From NCBI RefSeq assembly GCF_902498195.1, contig NZ_CABVIY010000001.1:1-64000 (forward strand): a stretch of DNA of 64,000 nt, given 5' to 3'. Shown here in pieces: positions 18,355-26,401 of this stretch. Position 1 is the first letter of the stretch. Each line of letters starts with the position of its first letter. Source of the stretch: Pseudomonas fluorescens (GTDB taxonomy: Bacteria > Pseudomonadota > Gammaproteobacteria > Pseudomonadales > Pseudomonadaceae). Under the pieces are notes generated by a model, which saw nothing but the letters and a program-made list of their open reading frames with translations, was not told the origin of the DNA and did no database searches. The translations under genes were made by a program, and so were the position numbers.

Positions 18355-18678
18355 ATGAAACATCTCAAGGCAATCAATAACAAAGCGTTGAAGCTGGATC
18401 AGGCCGCGGACGAGAACCGCATCGAAGAAGTGGTGGCCATGAGTTCCGTGGCGGGCTGTGCCTCGACCACCGACCCGGGTTGGGAAATCGATGCGTTTGG
18501 CGGTGTGTCGTCGTTGTGCCAGCCGATGGAAGCCGACCTGTATGGCTGCTCGGACCCTTGCTGGTGGCCGGCCCAGGTGCCGGACATGATGAGCACCTAC
18601 CCGGACTGGAACAAGGATGCCCAGGCGTCCAACGACAACTGGCGAAACCTTGGCACTGTCTTCCCCAAAGACAAGTGA
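18355..18678 (+). CDS. qhpC: Amine dehydrogenase gamma subunit precursor (CTQ subunit)
   Basis: This 107-residue ribosomally made and modified subunit holds the cysteine tryptophylquinone cofactor. A leader of about 29 residues ([20 protein letters not shown] onward, ending VVAM) is removed by the QhpE protease. All crosslinking residues match the known enzymes: C35-E44, C55-D61 and C69-D77 for the thioethers, and C65-W71 for CTQ (positions in the precursor, mapped by constant offset from the Paracoccus numbering). The sequence around them, [14 protein letters not shown], is nearly invariant. The ribosome binding site lies inside the end of qhpD. Confidence 0.96.
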   Translation: MKHLKAINNKALKLDQAADENRIEEVVAMSSVAGCASTTDPGWEIDAFGGVSSLCQPMEADLYGCSDPCWWPAQVPDMMSTYPDWNKDAQASNDNWRNLGTVFPKDK

Positions 18679-18702
18679 TCAGATAACAAGAAGGATTCCA
18701 GC

Positions 18703-19821
18703 ATGCCCAATCTAAAAGCCTGCGGCCTGGCCGCGTTCGCGGTCCTGAGCACCTTGTCGTTCACGGTTCTGGCTGACGAGAACACCGCGTTGCAAGCCGG
18801 TCACGAGTACATGTTGACCACCAACTACCCGAACAACCTGCACGTGATCGACCTGGCCACCGACACCGTGTTCAAGACCTGCAAGATGCCCGACGCCTTC
18901 GGCCCCGGCACCGTGCAACTGTCGCCGGACCGCAAGACCGCCTATGTGCTGAACAATCACTATGCGGATGTCTACGGCGTCGAACTGGACAGCTGCAAAC
19001 AGGTGTTCCACGCCAGCATTACCCAGAAACCGGGGGAAAAGGCCAAGTCGATGTTCGCCTTCACCCTCAGTCATGACGGCAAGGAACTGTTCACCATCGC
19101 CAACCCGACGTTGATGCTCAACGATCGCTACGAAGTGCAGCAACCCCGGCTCGATGTGTACAAGACCGATGGCGGCATGGACGCCAGGCCGGTGCGCAGT
19201 TTCCCGGCGCCGCGCCAGCTGACCATCATGCAGAGCGGTGACGACGGCACGCTGTACGTGGCGGGGGCGGATATCTACAAGGTCAATGTGCAAACCGGCA
19301 AGTTCGACGTGCTGATCCCCAGCCGTCACTGGAAACGCGCGAACTACGCCGCGCCAGACGTGCTCTACGTGTGGAACCAGCAGACCTATCGGCATGACTT
19401 CTCGCTGCTCTACACCACCGCGAAGTTCAAGGACAAGAAACAGGACCCGGCCACTGCCGACTACCTGTATGGCCTGTTCAGCGTCGACCTGAAGACCGGC
19501 AAGACCGAAACCACTGACTTCGGGCCCCTGACGGAAATCTACTTCAGCGGCATGCGTTCGCCCAAGGACCCGAACCTGATGTTCGGCGTGCTCAACCGCC
19601 TGGCCAAGTACGACATCAAGGAGAAAAAGATGCTGCAGGCGGCGACGCTCGATCACTCCTACTACTGCATTTCCTTCAACAAGGATGGCAGCAAGATCTA
19701 CCTGGCCGGGACATTCAACGATGTGGCGATCTTCGATGCCGACAGCCTGAAGCAGATCGGCAACATCAAGTTGCCGGGCGGGGACATGGCGATTACCACG
19801 GCGCAGATTTTTGTGCGGTAA
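18703..19821 (+). CDS. qhpB: Quinohemoprotein amine dehydrogenase beta subunit
   Basis: The 372-residue periplasmic subunit is a seven-bladed beta-propeller in the solved enzymes and forms part of the substrate pocket. A signal peptide (MPNLKACGLAAFAVLSTLSF, cleavage near VLA-DEN) starts the protein. Repeated propeller-like strands follow, for example MLTTNYPNNLHVIDLATDTV and GTLYVAGADIYKVNVQTGKF. AAGGA lies 9 bases before the ATG. It is the last gene of the operon and is followed by a REP pair. Confidence 0.93.
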   Translation: MPNLKACGLAAFAVLSTLSFTVLADENTALQAGHEYMLTTNYPNNLHVIDLATDTVFKTCKMPDAFGPGTVQLSPDRKTAYVLNNHYADVYGVELDSCKQVFHASITQKPGEKAKSMFAFTLSHDGKELFTIANPTLMLNDRYEVQQPRLDVYKTDGGMDARPVRSFPAPRQLTIMQSGDDGTLYVAGADIYKVNVQTGKFDVLIPSRHWKRANYAAPDVLYVWNQQTYRHDFSLLYTTAKFKDKKQDPATADYLYGLFSVDLKTGKTETTDFGPLTEIYFSGMRSPKDPNLMFGVLNRLAKYDIKEKKMLQAATLDHSYYCISFNKDGSKIYLAGTFNDVAIFDADSLKQIGNIKLPGGDMAITTAQIFVR

Positions 19822-19840
19822 AGGTGGCGATTGATCTGAC

Positions 19841-19918
19841 GCTTTCGCGGGCAAGCCCGCTCCCACAGGTGCTGTGTGCGACACGAAACCTGTGGGAGCG
19901 GGCTTGCCCGCGAAGAGG
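19841..19918. repeat. REP inverted pair after qhpB
   Basis: TTCGCGGGCAAGCCCGCTCC and its inverse face each other around about 28 bases. It separates the convergent qhpB and LprI-like genes and may protect or end both transcripts. Confidence 0.88.
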
Positions 19919-19938
19919 GCCTCAAAGACAACACAGAA

Positions 19939-20340
19939 TCAAACCCCCGGCACCGGGCACCCCAAATCCCCCTCCTGGCATTTCAAGTAGGTCTTGAACG
20001 TCTCCACCCGCGCCTTGGTCAGCTCCGTCACGCAGTTGCCATAGATCAACGGATAAACACTCCCGCCTTCCACCCCCGACGCCGAAAACTTGCACTCGGC
20101 ATCCCGAAACGCCACCCACGACCGCTGCGCACCCACCAGCAGTTTCTTGCTGTCGGGGTTGCCCTTGAGCCTTGCCGTGATCTGCTGGTACAGCGCATTC
20201 AACTCCTTGTCCGCCGCCGCGTACTGCTGCGACGCACACTGGTTCATCGTGGCCTGGTCGGCGGCGTTGTCGCAGTCCACTGCATGGGCCAGAGGGGTGA
20301 GCAGCAAAGGCGTCAATGCCAGGAGAAGGCGTGGATACAT
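19939..20340 (-). CDS. LprI-like secreted protein (DUF1311 family)
   Basis: A 133-residue protein with a signal peptide (MYPRLLLALTPLLLTPLAHA, cleavage before VDCDN). The mature part has the family pattern of small lysozyme-inhibitor-like proteins: CDNAADQATMNQCA, a helix with YQQITARLK, then SWVAFRDAEC and paired cysteines toward the end. Members are periplasmic; an inhibitory role against lysozyme is known only for some. I chose the ATG at 20340 because it starts a proper signal peptide; 30 more upstream codons are open but look non-coding. Confidence 0.8.
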   Translation of the reverse strand: MYPRLLLALTPLLLTPLAHAVDCDNAADQATMNQCASQQYAAADKELNALYQQITARLKGNPDSKKLLVGAQRSWVAFRDAECKFSASGVEGGSVYPLIYGNCVTELTKARVETFKTYLKCQEGDLGCPVPGV

Positions 20341-20489
20341 GGGGTAACTCGCTGTGACAGAGAAAGTTGAGAGGCAGTGTAGCGCGATGCAAACCCTGCG
20401 ATTACGACCGCTGACACCCATCTGATACAACTTTCGGGCTGGACATGTGGTCTTAGAGGCCTACTGTTGTTCATTACAGGAGGTGACGT

Positions 20490-20978
20490 ATGAAACCAGT
20501 TCCCAATAGTTTTGAACGCAAAATAATGCTCAAGTCGACGCGCTCCCATGTCTGGCGGGCCTTGGTCGATGCCGAGGCGTTCGGTCAATGGTTCGGCGTG
20601 GCGCTCGAAGGCAGGCGTTTTATTGCCGGCGAGTGGACGCAGGGGCAGGTCACGTATCCCGGTTATGAACATGTGTTGTGGAATGTGCTGGTCGAACGGG
20701 TCGAGCCGCAGCAGTTGTTTTCCTTTCGCTGGCACCCTTACGCCGTGAACCCGAAGATCGACTATTCGCAAGAGCCCACCACCTTGGTCAAATTCCAGTT
20801 GGCAGACTATGAGGACGGCACGCTGCTCACGGTGTCCGAGTCGGGTTTCGCGCACATTCCAGACATCCGCCAGAAAGAGGCGTATTACATGGACAGCCGT
20901 GGCTGGGAGGAGCAACTGGGCAGGCTTGAACATTTTCTCGTCGAAAGCGCCAAGGCCCGCGAGCGTGAGAATGACTGA
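20490..20978 (+). CDS. SRPBCC (AHSA1-type) domain protein
   Basis: A 162-residue soluble protein with the helix-grip fold signature of the SRPBCC/Hsp90-activator-like family: FERKIMLKSTRSHVWRALVD near the start, an FGQWFGVALEG segment, and a long C-terminal helix (GWEEQLGRLEHFLVESAK). AGGAGG lies five bases before the ATG. These proteins bind hydrophobic ligands; no specific function can be assigned. It stands alone, divergent from the LprI-like gene. Confidence 0.8.
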   Translation: MKPVPNSFERKIMLKSTRSHVWRALVDAEAFGQWFGVALEGRRFIAGEWTQGQVTYPGYEHVLWNVLVERVEPQQLFSFRWHPYAVNPKIDYSQEPTTLVKFQLADYEDGTLLTVSESGFAHIPDIRQKEAYYMDSRGWEEQLGRLEHFLVESAKAREREND

Positions 20979-21256
20979 CGGCAGCCTCTGCTCGCCGTGG
21001 TTGCAGTGTTGGAAGGTGAGTGGATCCCAAACCGCGAAATTGGCAGCATCCGGGCTCACTGCCTGAGGCATTCAGAGTTTTTTGGAAGATAGGCTATAGC
21101 GAATGTCTTACACGCGATGGTAGCTATATCTTCTGTTACAAATTGGATCCCGTGCGTAATCTGCACCCATCCACTGACGCACAGGAGTGCTCAGGATCAT
21201 GGATGATCGGCCATATGCAGGGAATGCTGACGACAGGGAGTCGTAATGGTCTTGGA
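20979..21256. other. Gene-free stretch that may encode a small RNA
   Basis: No convincing protein gene; the only tidy reading frame is 15 codons (MDDRPYAGNADDRES, 21199-21246). The segment ends at a strong terminator and contains several GGA motifs (for example near 21086, 21143, 21183, 21193 and 21200), the element bound by RsmA/CsrA proteins. A small transcript is possible but no clear promoter was found. Confidence 0.3.
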
Positions 21257-21281
21257 AGAACCCGCTTCGGCGGGTTTTTTT
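21257..21281 (+). terminator. Strong rho-independent terminator
   Basis: AACCCGC-TTCG-GCGGGTT with a UUCG tetraloop is followed by seven T. The upstream gene is about 280 bases away, so it may end an unannotated short transcript. Confidence 0.85.
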
Positions 21282-21316
21282 ATGGGCGTATGAAAATCAT
21301 TGGCTCGATGCAAAAC

Positions 21317-21421
21317 CCTGTAGGAGCGAGCCTGCTCGCGATGGTCGTTAACGCTGACGCGCCAAGTCAGACACCCCGCGTCATCGTTAGCCACCCTCGC
21401 GAGCCTGCTCGCGCCTACAGG
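21317..21421. repeat. REP inverted pair
   Basis: CCTGTAGGAGCGAGCCTGCTC and its inverse lie about 55 bases apart, just after the stop of the isonitrile hydratase gene. Confidence 0.88.
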
Positions 21422-21429
21422 TTTAGCGA

Positions 21430-22113
21430 TCAGCGTTCGAGCTTCGCGGCGGCACGCTCGGTAATTTCCCCACGCACCTTCAACGACGGGGCAGCGCGCT
21501 TGCGGGCCTCCTGCACGACGCTGGCGGGCGCCGTTTCCGGGCTGCCGGCGAGGAAGGGCGGGGCTGGTGCGTATTCCAGCTGCAATTGCACCAGCTCGGC
21601 GGTGTCCCGGTCGAACAATTCCGCCGCCAGGGTCAGGGCGAAATCGATGCCCGCGGTGATCCCGCCACCGGTCAACAGATTGCCGTCACGCACCACCCGG
21701 TCCTGCACCGCAATCGCTCCCAGCGGCGCCAGCAACTCGTGATAGGCCCAGTGAGTAGTGGCGCGTTTACCCTTGAGCAATCCCGCCGCGCCCAGTACCA
21801 GCGCGCCGGTGCACACCGAAGTGACGTAACGCGCCTGGGCGGCCTGGGCCCTGATGAAGTCAAGGGTCTGGTCGTCTTCCATCAAGGGCCCGACACCGCT
21901 GCCACCGGGCACACAGATCACGTCCAGCGCCGGGCAGTCGTCGTAGGTGACGGTCGGCTTGAGCACCAGCCCGGTGCTGGCGGTGACGGGCATCAGGTCC
22001 TTCCAGATCAGATGCACCTTCACATCCGGCAGCGAGGCCAATACGTCGTAAGGGCCCGTCAGGTCGAGTTGCTGCACCTGTGGGAACAACAGAAAGCCGA
22101 TCTGCAAGGTCAT
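21430..22113 (-). CDS. inhA: Isonitrile hydratase (DJ-1/PfpI family)
   Basis: The 227-residue protein matches Pseudomonas putida isonitrile hydratase, which converts isonitriles to N-substituted formamides. The N-terminus (LQIGFLLFPQVQQLDLTGPY) and the nucleophile elbow VTSVC101TGALVLGAAGLL are diagnostic. C101, D17 and E79 match the catalytic residues reported for InhA. ATG 22113 has AGGAG upstream. It is divergent from a GlxA-type regulator that carries the same fold, a common pairing that suggests regulation by that neighbour. Confidence 0.87.
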   Translation of the reverse strand: MTLQIGFLLFPQVQQLDLTGPYDVLASLPDVKVHLIWKDLMPVTASTGLVLKPTVTYDDCPALDVICVPGGSGVGPLMEDDQTLDFIRAQAAQARYVTSVCTGALVLGAAGLLKGKRATTHWAYHELLAPLGAIAVQDRVVRDGNLLTGGGITAGIDFALTLAAELFDRDTAELVQLQLEYAPAPPFLAGSPETAPASVVQEARKRAAPSLKVRGEITERAAAKLER

Positions 22114-22203
22114 GGTGTTTTTCTCCTGAAGTGGGTGGACGACTTCACTGTAGACGCTTAGGATTTGGCGCATACGCCAATCACCCCACGAATTACGCCA
22201 AAA

Positions 22204-23187
22204 ATGCCCAAGACCATTCACGTGCTCGCGTTCGCCAATGTGCAGCTGCTCGATGTGACCGGGCCGTTGCAGGTATTCGCCTCGGCCAATGACATCGCCC
22301 GCCAGCAAGGGTCGCCCGCCCCTTATGCGCCGTCGGTGATTGCCAGTGGCGGCGGGGCGGTGATGTCATCGGCGGGGTTGGCGTTGTTGGCCGAGCCCTT
22401 GCCCGGTCAGGGCAGCGACACCCTGATCATCGCCGGGGGCTGGGGTGTCTACGCGGCAGCGCAGGATCAGTCGCTGGTGAACTGGGTCCGTGAACATGGG
22501 GCGCAGTGCCGGCGGGTTTCCTCGGTGTGCACCGGGGCGTTTTTGCTGGCGGCCAGCGGCTGGCTCGACGGCCGTCGCGTGGTCACCCATTGGACCCGCT
22601 GCGAGCAACTGGCGCAGGAGCACCCGCAGTTGCAGGTCGAGCCCAATCCGATCTTCATCAACGACGGCCCGGTCTGGACCTCGGCGGGGGTCACCGCCGG
22701 CATCGACCTGGCGCTGGCCATGGTCGAAGAAGACCTCGGCCGCAGCATGGCCCTGGAAGTCGCCCGGCAACTGGTGGTGTTCCTCAAGCGCCCCGGTGGC
22801 CAGTCGCAATTCAGCGTGACCCTGTCCTTGCAGAAAGAAGGCAACCGTTTCGACGATCTTCATGCCTGGATCAGCGAAAACCTCACCAGGGACCTCGGCA
22901 TCCCCACCCTGGCCCTGCAGGCCGGCATGAGCGAACGCAGCTTTGTACGCCACTACCGCGCCGACACCGGCCAGACCCCGGCCCGGGCCATCGAATTGAT
23001 CCGCGTCGAGACCGCGCGGCGCCTGCTCAGCGACACCGGCGTGCCGATCAAACGGGTGGCCGTGCAATGCGGCTTCGGCAGCGAGGAAACCCTGCGCCGC
23101 AATTTTCTACGGGCCATGGGCGTGACGCCGCAGGCCTATCGCGAGCGTTTTTCCGTCAGTGTTGCAGCAGATCCAGTAGCGCCTTGA
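22204..23187 (+). CDS. GlxA-type AraC regulator with DJ-1/PfpI sensor domain
   Basis: The 327-residue protein joins an N-terminal DJ-1/PfpI domain (MPKTIHVLAFANVQLLDVTGP; nucleophile elbow SSVCTGAFLLAASG) to a C-terminal AraC DNA-binding domain with two helix-turn-helix parts (LALQAGMSERSFVRHYRADTG and IKRVAVQCGFGSEETLRRNF). The ATG at 22204 fits the family start; a TTG 13 codons earlier is possible and neither has a strong ribosome binding site. It likely controls the divergent isonitrile hydratase gene, by inference from the 90-base shared promoter region. Confidence 0.87.
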   Translation: MPKTIHVLAFANVQLLDVTGPLQVFASANDIARQQGSPAPYAPSVIASGGGAVMSSAGLALLAEPLPGQGSDTLIIAGGWGVYAAAQDQSLVNWVREHGAQCRRVSSVCTGAFLLAASGWLDGRRVVTHWTRCEQLAQEHPQLQVEPNPIFINDGPVWTSAGVTAGIDLALAMVEEDLGRSMALEVARQLVVFLKRPGGQSQFSVTLSLQKEGNRFDDLHAWISENLTRDLGIPTLALQAGMSERSFVRHYRADTGQTPARAIELIRVETARRLLSDTGVPIKRVAVQCGFGSEETLRRNFLRAMGVTPQAYRERFSVSVAADPVAP

Positions 23188-23193
23188 GGGCGT

Positions 23194-23562
23194 TCAGCCC
23201 GTTTGCCTGAGGCCGATGCAATTGCCCCAAGGGTCGCGCACCTGGCAGATCCAGTCGCCGCCCTCGATCTCCAGCGGCCCTCGATACAGCGTTGCACCGA
23301 TCACGGCCAGTCTGGCGATTTCGGTTTTCAGGTTCGAAACGGACCAATACACCACCGATCCTGCCGGACCACTGCTGACCTTGTCATCGGCCTGGACGAT
23401 TTCCAGTGCAACGCCGCCGACATCGAGGTGGCCGTAATCGTCGGTTTCAGGATGAATCCGAATGGCGTCGGTGAAGGCTCGGGCATACCACTCGGTGGCG
23501 GCGCGCCAGTCGGCAACGTGAATCAACACCGAAACGATCGGACAGCGGGCCCCGCTATTCAA
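23194..23562 (-). CDS. VOC family (glyoxalase/bleomycin-resistance fold) protein
   Basis: A 122-residue single-domain protein with paired beta-alpha-beta-beta-beta modules typical of the VOC superfamily: VLIHVADWRAATEWYARAF at the start and WICQVRDPWGNCIGLRQ at the end. The reading frame seems to begin with TTG at 23562, inside the last codons of the upstream gene (8-base overlap), so it is probably translated by coupling. The substrate is unknown. It converges on the GlxA-type gene with 6 bases between stops. Confidence 0.75.
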   Translation of the reverse strand: MNSGARCPIVSVLIHVADWRAATEWYARAFTDAIRIHPETDDYGHLDVGGVALEIVQADDKVSSGPAGSVVYWSVSNLKTEIARLAVIGATLYRGPLEIEGGDWICQVRDPWGNCIGLRQTG

Positions 23563-23944
23563 CGGATTCCGCCACCTGATTGAAGTACTTCGCCCGATCC
23601 GGTGTAAAGGTCACCACCATTTTTGTGTGCGAACAGGTCAGCACCCGCTCTTCACTTAAATCCACATCCAGATCCTCCCCGCGCAAGCCCTGCCATTGGG
23701 CGAGGTATTTGAGCGAGCCGTACTTCTCGAGCTTTTTCAGGCTGCGGCTGACGCCCCCTTTCCAGCCCAGCACCGGGAGTTCGTCGGCGCGGCATTGTCG
23801 GGCGAGGTCGGGAAAGCGGGCGGCGCGCTGGCGGCCGACTTCCCAGCATTTGATCAGGCCCTTGTCGTGGGCGTCCCACAATTCGTCGCGGTTCAGGCCG
23901 GTGCGAAGGGGCAGGTCGATGCTGCGGTGGATGCGCTGGGTCAT
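23555..23944 (-). CDS. Uncharacterised protein
   Basis: A 129-residue protein I do not recognise. It has no signal peptide or membrane segment. The N-terminal half is basic and cysteine-containing (LIKCWEVGRQRAARFPDLARQC); the C-terminal half has KKLEKYGSLKYLAQWQGL and ends with CSHTKMVVTFTPDRAKYFNQV. Codon use is that of the high-GC host genome. It overlaps the VOC gene by 8 bases, so the two form one unit. Confidence 0.65.
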   Translation of the reverse strand: MTQRIHRSIDLPLRTGLNRDELWDAHDKGLIKCWEVGRQRAARFPDLARQCRADELPVLGWKGGVSRSLKKLEKYGSLKYLAQWQGLRGEDLDVDLSEERVLTCSHTKMVVTFTPDRAKYFNQVAESVE

Positions 23945-24184
23945 TCTGGTTCCTTGAATTCGGGTGTTGATGGACAGCTCCGCTGTGCCCGTTGGACGGG
24001 GATGTTAGGGGGGGATGTAATAAGTGGCAACAGGTGATTTTGTATGTAGGAAAAGTTACCGAAAGGCAAATCAAAATAACGTTATTGAACATGCTTAATA
24101 GCAGTATTTTGAATTGCCCTAAGTGACTTATAAAACACTGGTGCTAGATTATATGGGAATGATTAAAGCCCGCTTGTGAAGGGG
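23945..24184. other. Left junction of the second AT-rich island
   Basis: Sequence changes from GC-rich to AT-rich at about 24000. No gene, repeat or recombination site was recognised. The last 20 bases form a weak hairpin next to the ABC exporter stop. Confidence 0.5.
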
Positions 24185-24186
24185 CT
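24167..24186 (-). terminator. Weak terminator at the end of the peptide operon
   Basis: AGCCC (24167-24171) pairs with GGGCT (24182-24186). On the minus strand a short T-containing tail follows, and the hairpin overlaps the ABC gene's stop codon. The stem is only five base pairs. Confidence 0.35.
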
Positions 24187-25927
24187 AGGAGTAAATACTA
24201 TTTTTGGAGGTGGTGTACATTTTTTTGTAGTCAGAGCATAAGCTCATCAATTCAGTGTGATGTCCGGATGCAATGATGGACCCCTTAGTGATAAAGAATA
24301 TTTTATTGGCTTTTTTCATTAGTCCGGGATCATGCGTGATGCAAATAATTAGATGTGTCTTGCTTAGGGCGGTCAAGGCACTAGAGATTCTGGAGGTTGC
24401 TTCACTGTCTAATGCTGAAGTTGGTTCGTCTAGGATGTAGCACTTGCTGTCCTTTAAAAAAGCACGTGCTAGACAGATTTTTTGTTTTTGCCCACCTGAA
24501 AGCTCTCGCCCATTTTCATCGATAAAAAAATCTAGGCTTTCGGGTAGGGTTTCTACGAAGGATGTAAGTCCAACGCAATCAAGTGTGTGAAAAATTTGTG
24601 AATTTGTGATTGTCCTTCCACAGCACAGATTCTCTCTCAGTGTCCCTGAAAAAATATAATTATCTTGATCTGTAACACTAATGTCCCTCCGGACACCTCT
24701 GATGTTTAGTGTGGTGATATTTTCTCCAAAATAATAAATTTCACCTGTTGAATATCCACTTAAGCCCATAAGTGTGTGGGCCAGTGTTGATTTGCCTGAG
24801 CCACTAACACCAGCGAATACAATTAGGCCAGAGCTGTTTAATTCGAAGTTGATGTTTTGAAGTGCGTTATTGCCATTTGGATGTTGAGAGGTGAGATTGA
24901 AGGTTGCGAAAATTTTATTCTCCTCAGCTTTGGTGTCCGAGGTGGAAAGGGAGTTTTCGGCTGGTATTTGGTTAAAGAACTCCATGTTATCAAGAGCCGT
25001 CTTTGCTTCCTGGTATTTGCTAAACAAATCGCTAGTGCTACAAAGTAATGTGCTTAGCCTGCTGACCAAGAGCTGAATAATCATGAACTCCCCAATTGTC
25101 AAATTGTTTGATTTTACAGAGAGGCAACCAGAAACAAAAACTATGAAAGTTAGTGTGCGAGAAGTTAATGATCCCCATAATTGGATGGTGCTACTAACTT
25201 TTAGAAGCGTGCGTAGCGAAGCTGTTGTGTTTTTAAGGCGATGTAGTGCTTTTCTATATATAAAGCTCTCCAGAGCATGATATTTTATTTGCTTTAGGGT
25301 GAAAGCTATTGAACAAACAGTGTTCTGCTTTTTGTTTTCTTGAATGTTGTACTCTTGAAGCCGGTGGGGCAGGTTGGATGAGCGGATTCTTAAGGGTAGA
25401 GTGCTGAACGCTAAAATTGCGGCGGTTAGTATTGCAATGGTTGGGCTGAAATGGAAAATAAGAATGAAGGATATTACGGCTTGGCCTACTTCTAAAAATG
25501 TCTGTGGTGCAGTATTTAGTGTGAAGTCCTTTATGTGGCTGATCCGGTTTGTTGCATTCAAAATGCATCCGGGCGAAAGTTGCTGTTTGGTATAGGCCCT
25601 AGAGAGAATCGTTTTAACGAATTTTCCTGAAAGGGAAAGCTCTAAATATGCACCAAGATTTATGATTGTAATAAGTCGCCAGTTACTGAGTGTGATTTTA
25701 ATTATAGAAGCAACTATTGAGAGGCTGAGCATCCAGTAGAACTGGCTCGAGTCTTCGTCAAGAGCTGCATCGATGCCTTTTTGCAAGGATAGTGGAAAGA
25801 CTATACTGGTTATGTAAATTAGAATTGTGCATGTTGCGATAATAAAGAGCTGTAAGCGCTTTGGTTTAAGTAGAGTAAAAACGTTGTTCCATGTGTGTTT
25901 CTTTTTTTTGTGATTAGTGCTCTGCAC
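24185..25927 (-). CDS. ABC exporter (fused permease/ATPase) of the peptide operon
   Basis: A 580-residue half-transporter. Hydrophobic segments fill roughly residues 25-310. The ATPase domain has Walker A GVSGSGKST (K379), signature LSGGQKQK (about 473) and Walker B CYILDEPTSALD. There is no N-terminal C39 peptidase domain, so it cannot remove a double-glycine leader itself. The start is GTG, 9 bases after the GNAT stop. As the last gene of the operon it most likely exports the modified peptide or gives immunity. Codon use is strongly AT-biased. Confidence 0.87.
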   Translation of the reverse strand: MQSTNHKKKKHTWNNVFTLLKPKRLQLFIIATCTILIYITSIVFPLSLQKGIDAALDEDSSQFYWMLSLSIVASIIKITLSNWRLITIINLGAYLELSLSGKFVKTILSRAYTKQQLSPGCILNATNRISHIKDFTLNTAPQTFLEVGQAVISFILIFHFSPTIAILTAAILAFSTLPLRIRSSNLPHRLQEYNIQENKKQNTVCSIAFTLKQIKYHALESFIYRKALHRLKNTTASLRTLLKVSSTIQLWGSLTSRTLTFIVFVSGCLSVKSNNLTIGEFMIIQLLVSRLSTLLCSTSDLFSKYQEAKTALDNMEFFNQIPAENSLSTSDTKAEENKIFATFNLTSQHPNGNNALQNINFELNSSGLIVFAGVSGSGKSTLAHTLMGLSGYSTGEIYYFGENITTLNIRGVRRDISVTDQDNYIFSGTLRENLCCGRTITNSQIFHTLDCVGLTSFVETLPESLDFFIDENGRELSGGQKQKICLARAFLKDSKCYILDEPTSALDSEATSRISSALTALSKTHLIICITHDPGLMKKANKIFFITKGSIIASGHHTELMSLCSDYKKMYTTSKNSIYS

Positions 25928-25936
25928 GATTATGGC

Positions 25937-26401
25937 TCACTTTTCAAGTGATAAGTAATATGTCGTTAATGGGGTCGAGGAGGTTGTTGTCCTAAGTTTG
26001 AATCCTAGCTTTTCAAGTAGTTTGATGATATTTAGATTGTTAGGTGATACATTTGCCACAAATGAAGAAAATCCATTTGTTTGACAGTTTTTTATTGAGT
26101 GTTCTATGAGGTATGATCCTAAACCAAGGCGTCTGAACGTTTTTTTAGTGGTGCATTCGATTTCATAAGCATTGTAGGTTGCTCTGAAGTGAGTAATGGC
26201 TAGCGCTAGTATTTCACTGTGCTGATAGGCTATAAATACGTGCGTGGGCGGGTTCAGTGTCGCTGAAGTTAAATTAAATTTAATTGTTTTTTTTATTAAA
26301 TTAGAAGGGTGTGTTGAAGGCAATTCTTTGGAGTAGAAATTTGTGATTTTTTTTACATCTTTGATGGTTGCTCGCCGGATTCTAAATGTCAAACTTTCCA
26401 T
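25937..26401 (-). CDS. GNAT N-acetyltransferase
   Basis: A 154-residue protein with the GCN5-related fold: an N-terminal strand-helix (LTFRIRRATIKDVKKITNFY), a central strand ending in ECTTKKTFRRLGLGSYLIEHS, which is the acetyl-CoA pyrophosphate loop (R-x-x-G-x-G), and a C-terminal NIIKLLEKLGFKLR. It overlaps the kinase-like gene by 13 bases. In this context it may acetylate the peptide product (lysine or N-terminus) or detoxify it. Acetyltransferases are known tailoring enzymes in some lasso peptide clusters (albusnodin), which supports but does not prove the idea. Confidence 0.85.
   Translation of the reverse strand: MESLTFRIRRATIKDVKKITNFYSKELPSTHPSNLIKKTIKFNLTSATLNPPTHVFIAYQHSEILALAITHFRATYNAYEIECTTKKTFRRLGLGSYLIEHSIKNCQTNGFSSFVANVSPNNLNIIKLLEKLGFKLRTTTSSTPLTTYYLSLEK

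Noticed and set aside
24185..25927. Bacteriocin exporter with its own leader peptidase
   Set aside because: No N-terminal C39 cysteine peptidase domain is present; the protein begins directly before the first membrane segment.
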